Shown: positions 46,789-58,200 of the stretch, piece by piece
How the letters are laid out: every line of letters begins with the position of its first letter
How positions within the stretch are numbered: the stretch's first letter is position 1
Source: Hysterangium stoloniferum
Lineage: Eukaryota; Basidiomycota; Agaricomycetes; Hysterangiales; Hysterangiaceae
Direction: 5' to 3'
Length of the DNA stretch: 64,000 nt
NCBI GenBank assembly: GCA_015178975.1
Contig: WHVD01000144.1
Coordinates: 1 to 64,000, forward strand
Program-made: the position numbers and the translations under genes
Notes under the pieces: generated by a model
Told to the model about the DNA's origin: nothing
The model's input: the letters and a program-made list of their open reading frames with translations, nothing else
The model's database searches: none

Positions 46789-47465
46789 AATGCCCCAAAG
46801 AAATGACCCATGAGATTGACTGAATTCAGTACAATGCTCACGGTCTAGGGTGCTCCACCAGACCTTAGCATCGCCCGTGAGTCATCTTGGCAGAGCAACT
46901 CCTAACAGCATGCTCAAAGAGTCTGATACTTCCACGAGACTCATGATGTCCATGATATAATCCAGGGCCTTGGATTGGGCTCCATCATATTCAGGGAGGT
47001 CAGACCATTTGGTCTTGATGTCGTTGGTGCTAAGAGTGATCTTCTGTCCTTAGGTAAGTCATCGATAAGCACACTAGCTTGAGACCGCATTGGAGTTCAA
47101 AAGGGGGTATTAGGTGCTCCATTGTGGTCTCCCCACATCTGGAATTCCCTCCTTGGTCTGAAGTATTCGAACTCCCAGATGAATCGCTAGGGGGTCCTCC
47201 TGATGGCAAGAAAGGATTCGAAGTGATCGGCAGAGAATGGTGGGGACCATCTGAGTTCAGCGATCCTCGACCAGCAACTGGACCAGCTATACCCTCAGTG
47301 AATGCTGTAGAGAAAGATGGTCGACCCTTGCTGGTGACCGATCAGTTTCTGACAGTGGTCACCTTGTTCCCGAAGTTAGGGCTGTTCGAAACTCCTTCAA
47401 ATGTGACGCGAGTGTGATGATCTCCCTGGAGAGGCGCTGGGCCAGGTTCCATCATGATTTGTCTC

Positions 47466-48458
47466 TCAATCTGTCGTGTTCTCAATCCTCTTTTCCTGAA
47501 GGTGTTCTATCACCTGCATCCTCATGTCCAGTGGAAAATCCTCCAATATCACGGAATGGTTGAGAGAATGTAGGAAACAAGTATCAGGAGACCCATTTAG
47601 GTTGTGAACAAATGAATTAGTCGTGGAGAGAGGTGAATCGGGGACCTGAATTGAGTCATTATAGGGGAGGAGTACCTCTAAAACCATCTTATCGAGTCTT
47701 CTTTGGTTTCGCTTCAACTGACCCCCCAAGGTGAAGTATGCAAACGATAGATTTGGCATGACTCCATTGAGAGACTCCTCCAACATACAGATGTACATGT
47801 ACTGGTAGTCAACCTTAGGCACAACATGATCTCCACCGAGCAGGATGTGTAGGATTTGCAATGCATTATCATGCATATGAAGTGCTTCAAGGAATAGAGA
47901 GAACACCTCCCGCTTGAGAATCCTTCTGCCTCCCTCCATAGCGGTTGTCACCTCGTTCGACCATTTGGGAATCGATCGGGTCAAGTCCTCAAGGCTCCCT
48001 GGTCACATGAATAAATCCTGTGCCGAAAGGATTGCCTGATAACGACCTAACCAGACTGCTACAGTCACTGGTAAAAGGGGGTAATCTGTATTGTACTCCT
48101 CCACAAAGGGAGTAACCTGATCCTCAGAGATTCAATCGGTGTAATACATATCCCATTGCAAGTCGATGGGCTGAGTGTAAACCATATGACCTCCGAGGAA
48201 CTGCTTAAGGATAACCTGTCTCAGAGGGAATGTGAGAATGGGCTTGGGTGCTCGACCAGGCTCAATGTTGGCTCCAGGGGTGCTCAACTGCCTGGTTGAT
48301 GAGCATTCCTCAGGTGGATCAGGGGGAATGTTCGTTGATGGTCCAGCTACTACTCCGGAGGGATCCTCTGGAGGAGCTGATCCTTGAAAGGTCGACGAAG
48401 ACTTCCTCAAAGTGACATTACAGGGTGGTTCTAGGTTAGCGGGTCTTTGATGAGGCAT
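47466..48458 (-). pseudogene. Gypsy F Gag N-terminal region
   Basis: Two frames, 48458-48132 (MPHQRPANLEPPCNVTLRKS, Pro/Ser-rich, then FPLRQVILKQFLGGHMVY) and 47984-47466 (SIPKWSNEVTTAMEGGRRIL, LEALHMHDNALQILHILLGG). They follow the 5' LTR directly and precede the capsid, so they are the Gag N-terminus of element F. No domain is recognised. Stops near 48130 and 48000 separate the pieces. Confidence 0.6.
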
Positions 48459-48569
48459 GGAATGCTCGGAGTTGACAAAGACCTTGGTGTTTGGTTCTTG
48501 CCCGTAGTCATTCGCGTACTCAAGTCTTAGTAGTCAAATAATAGGATCTTTCCTTGTAGGAAAAGAATG

Positions 48570-48588
48570 GTCTGGCCCAGATCACCAC
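48570..48588 (-). other. Primer-binding site of gypsy F
   Basis: Immediately inside the LTR edge the reverse strand reads G-TGGTGATCTGGGCCAG, starting with the TGG expected opposite a tRNA 3' CCA end. The matching tRNA was not determined. Confidence 0.6.
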
Positions 48589-49188
48589 TGTGAAGAGTCA
48601 ATAGATTCTGACCATTCAATATACGAAGAAGTACAATACAGTAGGTTACTAGACTGATAGTACTAGTAGAGAGATGCACTACATGTCACAAGAGCAACTG
48701 TACAGTTGCTCATGACAACTAGAACAAGAGAATAGAAGAGTTGACCTTTACGGTACAAATTGTAGCTAGAAGTAAGAGAGATAATCAGCGAAAGACTGAA
48801 TATCTAGGGTAGAGAGATAGCAGCGCGAGTCGACTATAGTGTCAATGAGTGCAAAGACTTGAGAGTGGGACTCGACCTTCGCGGTTCGAGTCCAAAGACT
48901 ATTAGTATGTGAGAAAACACTACCTTTATAGGTAGCTGAGATGTTACCCTTGACACCTCTCGCTATTCAACATCTGGGTCGTTACGAGGTGGTGTCTGCT
49001 GGGTAAAAAGTGTCTTCTCTCCTGGTGCCGAGTGCGCCCACAGGTATAGACAAGACTTCGAACTAAGAAATATGGGTATGCTCGAAAGATATAGAGAGTT
49101 AAACAAAAGAAATAAAAACTAGATAATAAAGTACTATAATATGTATATTATTCCACAGTCCAATCATGATATATGCATACCCTTCACA
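48589..49188 (-). repeat. LTR F2, 5' LTR of gypsy F
   Basis: 600 bp, plus-strand edges TGTGAAGAGTCA...CCCTTCACA, aligned with F1. The adjacent primer site and Gag on the low-coordinate side show it is the 5' LTR of the reverse-strand element. On its other side it abuts a gypsy RT scrap (49189), the apparent insertion target. Confidence 0.85.
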
Positions 49189-49330
49189 CCCCAGTTTTCA
49201 ACCTCTTAAAGAAAGGAGTTTGTTGGACTTGGGATTCCGAACACACCAGAGCTTTTGAAGAACATCAAAGTTGCGCTGAGCAAGATCTAGATTTTCAGCC
49301 TCCTTGGGATTTTGGCCAAATGGGGGATAT
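49189..49330 (+). pseudogene. Ty3/gypsy RT scrap joined to its 3' end
   Basis: FNLLKKGVCWTWDSEHTRAF is the RT/RNase H connection motif (LLKKG--W-W---A-AF). About 60 bp later comes ATGGGGGATAT, a PPT, and the LTR. The rest of RNase H and integrase is deleted. Confidence 0.7.
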
Positions 49331-50075
49331 TGTTATGACTGTGTCATAACTGTGTTGCAACCTGACAGTCCCCGAGGATACTACCATCTATCGATGTTCC
49401 AAGTTATTGATCAAGTCATTGTTTCAGCAACCATCAAAACACCGACACTGGTGTATACCTTCACAGTGATCAAACCCCATTTACGACCCTGTCAAAATAT
49501 ACTTGTACCATCTGGTTATGCTTTGATACATCCCCTTTCATTATGATGATCCATTTTACTCTATGTTTCACATATGCCCATATATACTTGTAGCCCATGG
49601 ACTATTTCCTTTTCTCATAATCCCACTCTCAGCTAAATCACTGCTTCTGATCTTATCGTAGCCTTCCAGTTTCTAGTCAAGTCTATTTGTAAAATAGTGT
49701 TTCTGCTCTTCCCTTAGTTAGTAGTTCTAGATGCCGATAACTCATATATACACCCACTGTAATGTAGTTACTAGGCAATCAGAATATCGACTCAGAACAC
49801 TTGTATACCTCTTTCACAGTCCCACTGTAGATTTCCTGCTCTCACCTTTGCTTGCACTCACTCTCTCTCGGTCTCTGACCTTGCAACCCACTACTGTCCT
49901 TTGGCTTCCAATTGGTGACTTACCGAGAGGACTCTGACAGGATTAGTTTTCCACCTGTCTGAAATTTAAGGACATCTGATGGTAACTTGTGAGGGCAAAG
50001 CACATAAGCTGAAGCCAAGTCCTTCCATTCGGTCCCCATCGGTCTTCCGACATCAGTCAGTTTTCTGTTCTTAAC
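49331..50075 (+). repeat. LTR family B, forward copy (3' LTR)
   Basis: TGTTATGACTGTGTC...TGTTCTTAACA, 745 bp, aligns with the reverse of B1 and B2. Preceded by a PPT-like ATGGGGGATAT. Core motif at 49959-50023. Confidence 0.8.
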
Positions 50076-50383
50076 ATAAAGTGACGTTCAGCTATATTTG
50101 AATCCACATGGAAGATGAGTACTTACTTGTTGACTGCAACCACTTTGACATTGTCGTATTGCAGAGTGTTATGGAGTACAATAAGGCCAATCTTCAGTGC
50201 AGTTTGTGCTGTACTTACAAGGAAATGGCTGGTGAAGTATATTCCTGTATCCCCAGGTCATATTTTTCTTCATTGCAGAAGATCTGAGTCATCTGGTGAA
50301 AATGAACTTTATTTGATGGTGTGACCAAACAAATGCGATGCAAATGATGTGAATATGTGTTACAAAGCATGTGGGTGCTGTCA

Positions 50384-50455
50384 CCTAATGTAATATTCCC
50401 ACATCAGAGTGGGTATTTAGGCTCACCCATTTCAACCAATAAGTAGTTACATTTG
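50384..50455 (+). repeat. Copia LTR fragment
   Basis: AATGTAATATTCCCACATCA and GGGTATTTAGGCTCACCC match the LTR at 24779-25003. Only about 70 bp remains. Confidence 0.65.
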
Positions 50456-50677
50456 AAACCTGTCATGAGACTTATGACTCTGAAGTACTGTGCAATCTTG
50501 CTAATGGTGAAGATTAAAGAAGAAAAGGTATAGAGAGAATCAATATGAAATTGCAAGATGAAGAATTAGGGAAACTGATTGGGAAAGTAAGATAATGGTG
50601 CAGGTGGGTAAGAGACAGGAAAGGGATGATTGGGAGTGATAATAATTGGAAACCAAGGAAGACTTATTTGATGGACA

Positions 50678-52170
50678 TCACATAGTTGGTGGAGGACTTA
50701 TTGTTGCTGGCAGATGATACAGTGTTGGGAGGATTGCTGGAAGGTGTATCACTGTGAGAGGATGCTGTATTGGGAGTATCACTGGGAGCAGTATTATTGG
50801 AAGAGGATGCTGCATTTGGAGTATTACTGGGAGCAGTATTGTTGGGAGAGGATGCTGCATTGAGAGAATTGATTTGATATTCAGTGTACTTAGTATCTGG
50901 GCTGCTAACTCTGCCTCAGTTAATTTCACCCATTTGCATTTCCCGTCTTGGAGTCCTCACCATAACAGATGGTGTTCTCTACACCACTAAGCTTCCTAGG
51001 ATTAATAAATTTGTTCCATAGCCACTGGCTCAATATTACCCCCATTGCCAGACAACTTGAGTTTCATATTGGTCATAATTCATCTTGACAGGACCAAATA
51101 GTATGCACTGATAGGATTTTAGCTGTAATTGTGTTAGACATCAAAAATAGTAGGTTAAAAAAATGCATACCTAAACCAACATTGATCATGTGACATTAGT
51201 CACCCTCCAATGCCTTGAAACTACTCTTCCTATGGACAGGTGGTTTCTTCTCTGATTATAAGTGTGCACTGAATGTTAATGAATCACATACCAGAACAAA
51301 CCCAAGCCAATGGATAAGCTTCAAACTTATGCAAAAGGACCATGTGATCCATATTGAGGACATCTTTGCAGAATTGCTGGATGATAGGACCAAATAAGAC
51401 TTCAGTTCATGGGTCTGATCTAGACTGCTATTGCTGCCATATAGAATGCTTCAATCCTGGTGCATAAATATGCAGCATGAACCTTGCCAATACTATATAA
51501 TTAGTTGATGAAACTATTATCCAAATGACAAAACATACCTTGTTACTAAATGCCTGGAATGTTGCCATGACATCACATAAGAGAACTTTGGGTTACCTAC
51601 ACTTGATTGCATTCCAGTCTTACCTGACATCACAAAGCTCCTCAACAAGTGCTGCATGATCCTCATCAGACAGGCTGTTGTACCTGACTTTGATATCTTG
51701 ATAGTGTTGTTGGATATATATGGGCAATGTGTAATGCTGACCCAGGAGATCTATTGAAAATTGTCAATTTTCATGCTGAAAATACACATATTTATCATGT
51801 ACTTTTGTTAATTGCCTCCATTTCTTTCCTGGTAAATGCATTCCAAGCACTAGCATTGCACTTCTGACCCAGCATTTTACCACCCAGTAGTAGCTGTGAC
51901 TTTGTCCACTGCATTGTTCTAGGGATATAACATATGAGAAATTCTGGAATATACATCATTAACAGGTAAGAACTCACTTATTATGTTCAACACTGATTTT
52001 CTCTGCCTGAATTAGAAGTTCCTCATGCACTCTATTGATATCTTTTGTCAGACCAGCTACCCTCTCCCTTCATTGTGCTTTCTGTTCATTAGTGAGTTTT
52101 ATTGGCCTATGTTTAACCTTTGACACATCATTTTGCATGGGAGCCATATGTGTATGGTGTGGACAACACA
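50678..52170 (-). pseudogene. Multi-exon gene remnant with an HMG-like domain (basidiomycete family, function unknown)
   Basis: Reverse strand. Near 52110-51990: HRPIKLTNEQKAQ, then GTGAGT (about 51979) and, after ~80 bp, WTKSQLLLGGKMLGQKCNAS with AWNAFTRKEMEAINKS (to 51795); a further segment gives HYTLPIYIQQHYQDIKVRYN and SLSDEDHAALVEELCDVR (~51740-51620) before GTAAGA. The SAWNAF...KE...Y--LS-E--- pattern resembles an HMG box or YABBY-type box. A later piece reads INPRKLSGVEN and KWVKLTEAELAAQ (51010-50905), followed by three Pro/Leu-rich repeats (QHPLPTILLPVIL) ending at 50678. I recall similar proteins as large families in mushroom genomes. Whether it still splices to an open frame is unclear. 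Confidence 0.45.
50735..50870. repeat. Imperfect ~45-bp tandem repeat
   Basis: Three units of GAGGATGCTG(C/T)ATT-GGAGTATTACTGGGAGCAGTATT type. On the reverse strand they code the Pro/Leu repeats at the end of the HMG-like gene remnant. Confidence 0.7.
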
Positions 52171-53005
52171 TGAAATATGTGTTTCTTGATCTTTGAAGAG
52201 GAGAGGACTGACAAGTGAGCATCATGTGATCTTTGGGAAATTCGCAGACTCCAACACTCCCCCTTACACCTCAGTCAGCTAGGTCATTGCAGCACTATTT
52301 GGAGCATATTAATATATGCAGGGGATTGCATAAAATGATGCAAGAGGTGGGAATGAAAAAGAGTGGGGAGCTCAAGACATGGTAGGATAGGATAATGATT
52401 ACACCTATGTGGATGACTCAGACTTGCTTTCCTCTCATTATCATCAATGACCACATTTGCAACCAGTAGGTCTTGTTATTGTATTGATTCTCTATCAAGT
52501 TTTATCTGCTCACATTTCTATCATATGTGACTGTTTCCATGTCTACAGGACCAACTCCAACCTCTCAACAATCAATGGATTCTGTGTACAGTCATGCATC
52601 CTACACTACCACCAACAGACTTCCCCTCACCACCTCAGCCTTCAAATGAATCAAGCTTTTATTCTGCACCCCAAGCATCCTTGAAGCCCAATTCACATCC
52701 ACCAATAGCATCATGTCTCAGCTTTGAATCTACCAATAAACCATCTTCCTCTCAGTGGCAAGACAATATTTCTACCATTGAGTGTTGAGATACCATTGGT
52801 TCTATTCCCTCCTATGACACTGCCAGCATTCTATAGCAAAAATATGCAAAGGTTGGCATGCATATCATCTGAAGTCTGTGCTATGAATGATGGGAAGGCA
52901 GGGACAGTGTGATTGACCTCTTATCAATATGCCATCATGTGTGGTTGTGATGAGGCCTAGATTGAGGTATGTGTATGGCATCCTGTCCTATGGGTCTACA
53001 GTATC
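52171..53005. other. No recognised gene
   Basis: A Ser/Pro-rich frame at 52594-52788 has no recognised family and no clear start context. Nothing else is visible. Confidence 0.4.
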
Positions 53006-53355
53006 TGTTAGAATATGATAACATGATTAATCATAATCTCATATCTCATCTTGTGACTGTATAGGTTCCAGCCGGTTCACACATGTGATTGATATATTTA
53101 GTTAGAGTTCACTAGATCCGTAGCATGCCATCGTGCACAGACCAGTGCACAGACCATGTATACGAGTATATAGTTAGTTCAGATGAGGAGTAGATCCCTC
53201 ATCTGAAAGCCTAGCAATATCACCGGCTTAGCATCTACCCGCTCTACTCTTAGTAGCTATGCTCCAACAGTAGAGAGTCCTCGTACTGTGATTCCCAGGC
53301 TAGCAGCTTTTAACAGTATCTGCCCAATGTTAGCTCTACCTGCAGGCTTCTTACA
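53006..53355 (-). repeat. Possible LTR or repeat, family H, with palindrome
   Basis: The reverse of 53140-53215 matches 10925-11000 (GCTTTCAGATGAGGGAT, CTCCTCATCTGAACTAA, GGTCTGTG). Both carry the CAGATGAG/CTCATCTG inverted repeat. The edges TGTTAGAATATG (53006) and CTTCTTACA (53355) are LTR-like, but no target duplication was found. Confidence 0.4.
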
Positions 53356-53639
53356 GTCAATTTATGTTGATACTGAAAAATGCTAAACTCACCACCACAT
53401 ATCCTTTTGGAATGGGATCTTATTTATCCACATCTCATTGATTGCATTCTACACAAAACCTACATATATACATTGCTGAACAAAGAAGTACTCCATTTTC
53501 TCACCATATCAGGCTTCACATTTTCACCTGGTGCTAGGACCCAGATACCCAGGCTCATCTCTAGCCAGGGTAACCAGTGACTCTCTTGGATGTGCTCACA
53601 TTAAAACTCCACCACCTTCACAGGCAGGACCCATAATCT

Positions 53640-54907
53640 GTAGAAAAGTGAATGTTATTTCCTTGCTGTGGAAATGTCATGAATCAAATTTTACTCAATA
53701 AAGTTGAATAAACAATTGAAGAATATTCAACAATATCAAATAAAGATGCCTCATTCGACAAAGTATTAATTCATCCTGTTGATAAAGTGTGAGGCAAAGA
53801 TAGGACACAGAGGCTCACAAATAATTAAGTCAAAGAAGGACTCAGAAAAATTCGACAATTATATAATACAGTAATAATATAATTATGATACAGGTTTTCT
53901 GACTGACTTCCTTCATTCCTATCATTCCCCTTTTATACTATATATCATTTACCTATGATGATAATATGATATCAAAGTGAAATCATCAATGACATCAAGC
54001 TGAAACAAGTCGAAGGAATGTCGAAGAAATATTAAATTGAATATTATCAAAATTTGAGCTTGTACATTCGTAACAGGAAAGCATTGTACAACCTAAAACA
54101 GTCCGGATGTGAGTGGTATAAATACTTGTGTGATACACTGACCTCCTTTGGATTCAAAGCTTGTGAGTCCAATCCAGTTGTTTTCTAAAAGTGTGTGGAT
54201 TGAAAGGCTGCTGTCTAATGCAGCCTTACATTGGCATTGGTCCAGACATTGATAGGACAAAACTGTATTCTTTGAGAATGGCAAGTATGATAAATGATGA
54301 AGATGGTAAGTAAAATGATTAAAAATGTACTATGTGTGACTGTGATAATGTAATCAGTATGTCATAAGCCACCGGCTTACATGGATGGTGGGTACATCAT
54401 TATTGCAACTGCTGTTGATGACCTCATGATTGTTGCCAGTATGATCACATTAAGCATTGAGTGCACTGGCTCAATGGCATATACAGGTGCAGGTTAGGGT
54501 TCCAAAGACCAGTGACATTCTATTTCCAGCTGCACATTCTTGATTGATGGTGGTACTGTAACCTGGAGTGCACAGAAGCAGAGAATTATTGAACATTTGA
54601 GTGCAGAGGCTAAGTTCATTGCTGCAATGCATGCAGTGGGGTAAGTGTTATTGTTGAGAATCTTCCTTGTGGAAATCACACCCACTTGCTTACCCACTCA
54701 TACTATTTCCAGATAATCAAACCACTATCACACCTACAAAAGATGTATGAAACCAATATTCACTTCAAATTTATTTGCCATTCCATCAGCAAAGAAGAAC
54801 TTAAGTTCATCTATTGTCCAACCCAACATATGGTAGCTGATATATTCACAAAGGTGCTGTCTCATGTCAAGTTCAACTGCATTGTCTCCTGTCTCAGTGT
54901 CATGTAA
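53640..54907 (+). pseudogene. Ty1/copia RT/RNase H, split by LTR G2
   Basis: Across the G2 insertion the frame reads LLWKALYNLKQSGCEWYKYL, the copia RT 'KALYGLKQ' block, then LTSFGFKACESNPVVF. VDDLMIVA-like AVDDLMIVASM is near 54410, RNase H gives AEAKFIAAMHAVG near 54600, and the end reads FICHSISKEELKFIYCPTQH with MVADIFTKVLSHVKF (to 54907). Several stops and frameshifts. It is the 3' end of a copia polyprotein. The LTR beyond 54910 was not identified. Confidence 0.82.
53675..54075 (+). repeat. Solo LTR family G, copy G2
   Basis: TGTCATGAATCA...TTCGTAACA (401 bp), flanked by a perfect 5-bp duplication GGAAA (53670-53674 and 54076-54080). Removing it restores the copia reading frame WKALYNLKQ. 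It lacks the 12-bp array of G1. Confidence 0.93.
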
Positions 54908-55093
54908 CAGGTAAATATGGTATCTATTCCTCAAGCCATCAAATAAATTATCACTCTGCAGTCCCTTTTACTGCTCTCAACACAATGGTTGCTTATCTTC
55001 AGATTGTATGAAGTTATTTCATAGCAACCATGATATATGTATATATATGTATATATGCAGTAATGCACAGTTGTGCAGCATCACTTTTATGTA

Positions 55094-56697
55094 CAGTGAC
55101 TTACAAAACGTATCCAATGTTTTGTAGTTTCAGCTTATATATGCTATATCCCAGTAGATAAAATAGTAGAAATCGCCAAAATATTTGTGAACATGACCTA
55201 TCATGTATATACTTAGATGGTAGAACTATATTATGTAATATCCATATATGGAAACACTATAAATATTTTAATGGAGAGGGTTCATTGGATACGTTTTGTA
55301 ACTGACAGGTTCTGGCATGAAAACCATATGCCTATGTTGATTGTTTGCATTTGTTTATGTTTTTCAACATGTCATGTGATCATTCTATACTACAGTATAA
55401 GTTGAAGGGCTTTCTCAGCTAAGATTCCCTCAATTCTAACCATGCATCCCCTTTCCACTGCTGCCCAGTATGAGATCCTTTCTCTACTTGATGCTGGCCA
55501 TTCTGCCAGACAAATTTCAGTTTCTACTGGCTATAGCTATGCTACTATCTCTAGACTTCATTCTAAACACCATTCCCACCTTTCTAAGTCCTCTGGTGGT
55601 CACCCTTCCAAACTCTCCACAGCCAACATCCATTTTGCACAATGCCTTATCAGCTCTGGAAAGGCTGATACAGCTGTAGATGCAACGAAGGCACTTTGCA
55701 CTATCACCAACCAGTCACTCAATCCTCAAACAGTGCATCATTGACTCAAGGCAGCTGGGATGAAGCCTGTGGTAAAGAAGAAAAGGCCTCTTCTTTCTAA
55801 GAGGGATAAAAAGGAGAGAATGGATTTTACTTTGGCATATCAGGATTGGACTGTGAAGGATTGGAAGAACGTGGTGTGGTCTGATGAGACCAAAATTAAT
55901 AGGCTGGGGTCAGATGGCAGGAAGTGGGTGTGGAAAAGGGCAGGGGAGGGCTTGAGTGACAGGCTGGTTGAGGGAACCCTGAAGTTTGGTGGTGGATCTT
56001 TAATGGTTTGGGGGTGCATGCTGTGGGAGGGGGTTGGGTATGCATGCAAGATTGATGGAAGGATGGATGGGGATCTCTACATCCAGATTCTGGAGGATGA
56101 CCTGCAAGCCAGTCTTAAGGACTATGGTAAATCTGCCAATGGTATCATCTTCCAGCAGGACAATGACCCCAAGCATACCTGTAAGAAGGCCCAGTATTGG
56201 TTCCAAGAAAATGGTTTCAGGGTTCTCTCATGGCCAGCACAGTCTCCTGACTTGAATCCCATTGAACACCTATGGAATGACCTGAAGAGGAGGTTGGCAG
56301 GGTATGAGAATGCACCCCAGGGGATGGAAGAGTTGTGGGAGAGGGTGGTGGATGAATGGTACAAGATTGATGAAAAGGTGTGTCAGGATTTGATTGAAAG
56401 TATGCCTAGGAGGGTTTCAGATATATTAAAGGCAAAGGGTGGCTACACTAAGTACTAAATACTAGTAATTTCCTGCCTAAATGTGTCAGTTACAAAACGT
56501 ATCCAATGAACCCTCTCCATTGAAATATTCATAGTGTTTCCATATATGGATATTACATAATATAGTTCTACCATATAAATATATACATGATAGGTCATGT
56601 TCACAAATATTTTGGTGATTTCTACTATTTTATCTACTGGGATATAGCATATATAAGCTGAAACTACAAAACATTGGATACGTTTTGTAAGTCACTG
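55094..56697 (+). mobile_element. Tc1/mariner element M3, nearly intact
   Basis: 1604 bp between TA dinucleotides (55092-55093, 56698-56699). Terminal inverted repeats of about 218 bp (55094-55311 and 56480-56697) differ by only a few bases. Each starts CAGTGACTTACAAAACG and carries an inner inverted copy (GGATACGTTTTGTAACTG). It has the best preserved ends and gene of the mariners here. Confidence 0.95.
55442..56458 (+). pseudogene. Tc1/mariner transposase (M3), one in-frame stop
   Basis: A continuous 339-codon frame with one TGA at 55742-55744. N-terminus MHPLSTAAQYEILSLLDAGH and ATISRLHSKHHSHLSKSSGG form the paired helix-turn-helix DNA-binding part. After the stop: AAGMKPVVKKKRPLLSKRDK, VVWSDETKINRLGSDGRKW (Asp 1), FQQDNDPKHTCKKAQYWF (Asp 2) and SPDLNPIEHLWNDLKRRL (Glu, 34 residues on), C-terminus SMPRRVSDILKAKGGYTKY. 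The stop lies between the binding and catalytic parts (TVHH-stop-LKAAGM, where M2 has VHRALKKAGM). Confidence 0.93.
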
Positions 56698-56989
56698 TAT
56701 TTAAACAACAGAGCTGAATCATAAAATATAACTTTCTTAAACCATTTTAGACTACATGGTCTCATCCTGTTAGGACCAGAAAATCTGGCTGGTTCTGCAC
56801 CCCATCCTACATGCACCTGACTCTCTAGACCAGGTTACAGTTGACCAGAAAACCTGCCGGCATCTGGACCCTGCCTTACATATGTATGTATATGCACCTG
56901 ACTTGCTATCCCCACCAGGTTACAGCTAACTGACCTGCCAGCATCTGGACCCCACATATGCACCTGACTCTCTATATTGTACCCAAGGT

Positions 56990-57385
56990 ACAGTTACAAC
57001 CAGAGTACCCATGTCACCTCATCTCACCCTATATGCACCAGTCATCAGACTCCACTGGACCTGTCTATATCTGACACTGTGTCTCATGTACCAGTCATTG
57101 GACTCTGCTGGACCCACACATCAACCTGTTTATACCTGACTCTCTGTGCCCATCACCGGACTCTGACCAGACTCCTGGAACCCCTCTAACAGAGCATAGA
57201 ACCCTGCTCCTGTTATGGTCAAATGACCTGTCATGATTTGTCCTCTGCTTCCATTCTGTTCCATCCCTAATACCCAGTTTGGTATTTGCTCTTCTCATTT
57301 TATGTTTACTTGTTCTGCACCTCATTATTTCCATATTTGGTATTGCATATAATTCAAAGTCTATATAGTCTCCCATACTCATGTA
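56990..57385 (+). repeat. LTR A-related fragment, copy A5
   Basis: GTCAAATGACCTGTCATGAT, TAATACCCAGTTTGGTATTT and a TCTATATAG box follow the order of LTR A but are diverged. Cut on the right by mariner M4. Confidence 0.65.
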
Positions 57386-57765
57386 CAGTGACTTACAAAA
57401 TGTATCCAATGTTTTGCAGTTTCAATTTGTATATAGATAAAATCATAATAATCACCAGAATATTTGCCAACATGCTCTATCATGTATAGTCCAAGGCACC
57501 ATATATGGTAACAATATGAATATTTCAATAGAGAGGGGTCATTGGATACCTTTTGTAACTACTAACAGGCTTTTGCATGAAAATCAGATGACAATGTTGA
57601 TTGTTTGCACTTGTTTATATTTTTCAACATGTCATGTGATCATGCTGTGCTAAAGTATAAGAAGAAGGGCTCTCACAGCTAAGATTCTTCTAATTTCAAC
57701 TATGCATCCTCTGTCCCCTCCAGCATGAGATCCTTTCTCTAGTTGATGCTGGCCATTCTGTCAGG
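57386..57765 (+). mobile_element. Tc1/mariner M4, left end only
   Basis: TA then CAGTGACTTACAAAATG at 57386, an inner site CATTGGATACCTTTTGTAAC near 57540, and the transposase start (ATGCATCC near 57701) up to GATGCTGGCCATTCTGTCAG. It matches M3 from its left end to about 57765, where it is truncated. Confidence 0.85.
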
Positions 57766-58160
57766 GGACAATCTTAAGTTTTCCAATTTCACTCCTGACT
57801 TTCCTTAATAGTTTCATAAATAAAGGGTGAGGGCACTTGCTGTTATCACATTTTCAAACTCCGCTGCACCTTTAGTTAGTCACCCACTAGCTGAGGATTC
57901 CTTAGACTTTTCTCTTTGGATTTCCTCTGCTAGGTAAGTAAGACTGTATTCTACATGTATGTAACTAGATAGGTATAAAACTCACTTCAGATTTCCTCTG
58001 CTAGTACCCCAGTTCAGTCATAGTGCAAGTCAGCGTGGTCTAGAGAGTCACCCTTACAGAAGAAAAGTCTCACATTGAGTAACCGGAATTACCACCGCCA
58101 TTTTTCAAGCTATATTCAGGATCACAAGTTCAGACGTCTATCTCTACAGATCTAATCAAC
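57766..58160 (+). other. Leader-like non-coding sequence before a gypsy gag
   Basis: No gene. Position suggests 5' untranslated leader or LTR remains of the gag that follows. AGATTTCCTCTGCTAG occurs twice (57919 and 57990). Confidence 0.4.
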
Positions 58161-58200
58161 TTTGAATTTGTGTGCATTTCCCTCCCCTCATTTTTACCAT

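Larger units (their letters stand above)
41161..49188 (-). mobile_element. Ty3/gypsy chromovirus 'F', reverse strand, nearly complete, 3' LTR not adjacent
   Basis: 5' LTR 49188-48589, primer site just inside, Gag (48458 to ~45900), zinc knuckle and protease (~46240-45376), RT/RNase H (44729-43021), integrase (42999-~41900) and chromodomain (to 41212). Gene order and chromodomain identify a chromovirus of a lineage different from elements 1-3. Every gene carries stops or frameshifts. The region past 41212 lacks a PPT and LTR; the related LTR F1 sits 2 kb further with other sequence between. Confidence 0.88.

Noticed and set aside
47079..47417. 112-codon forward frame
   Set aside because: Shadow of the reverse-strand Gag capsid region of gypsy F.
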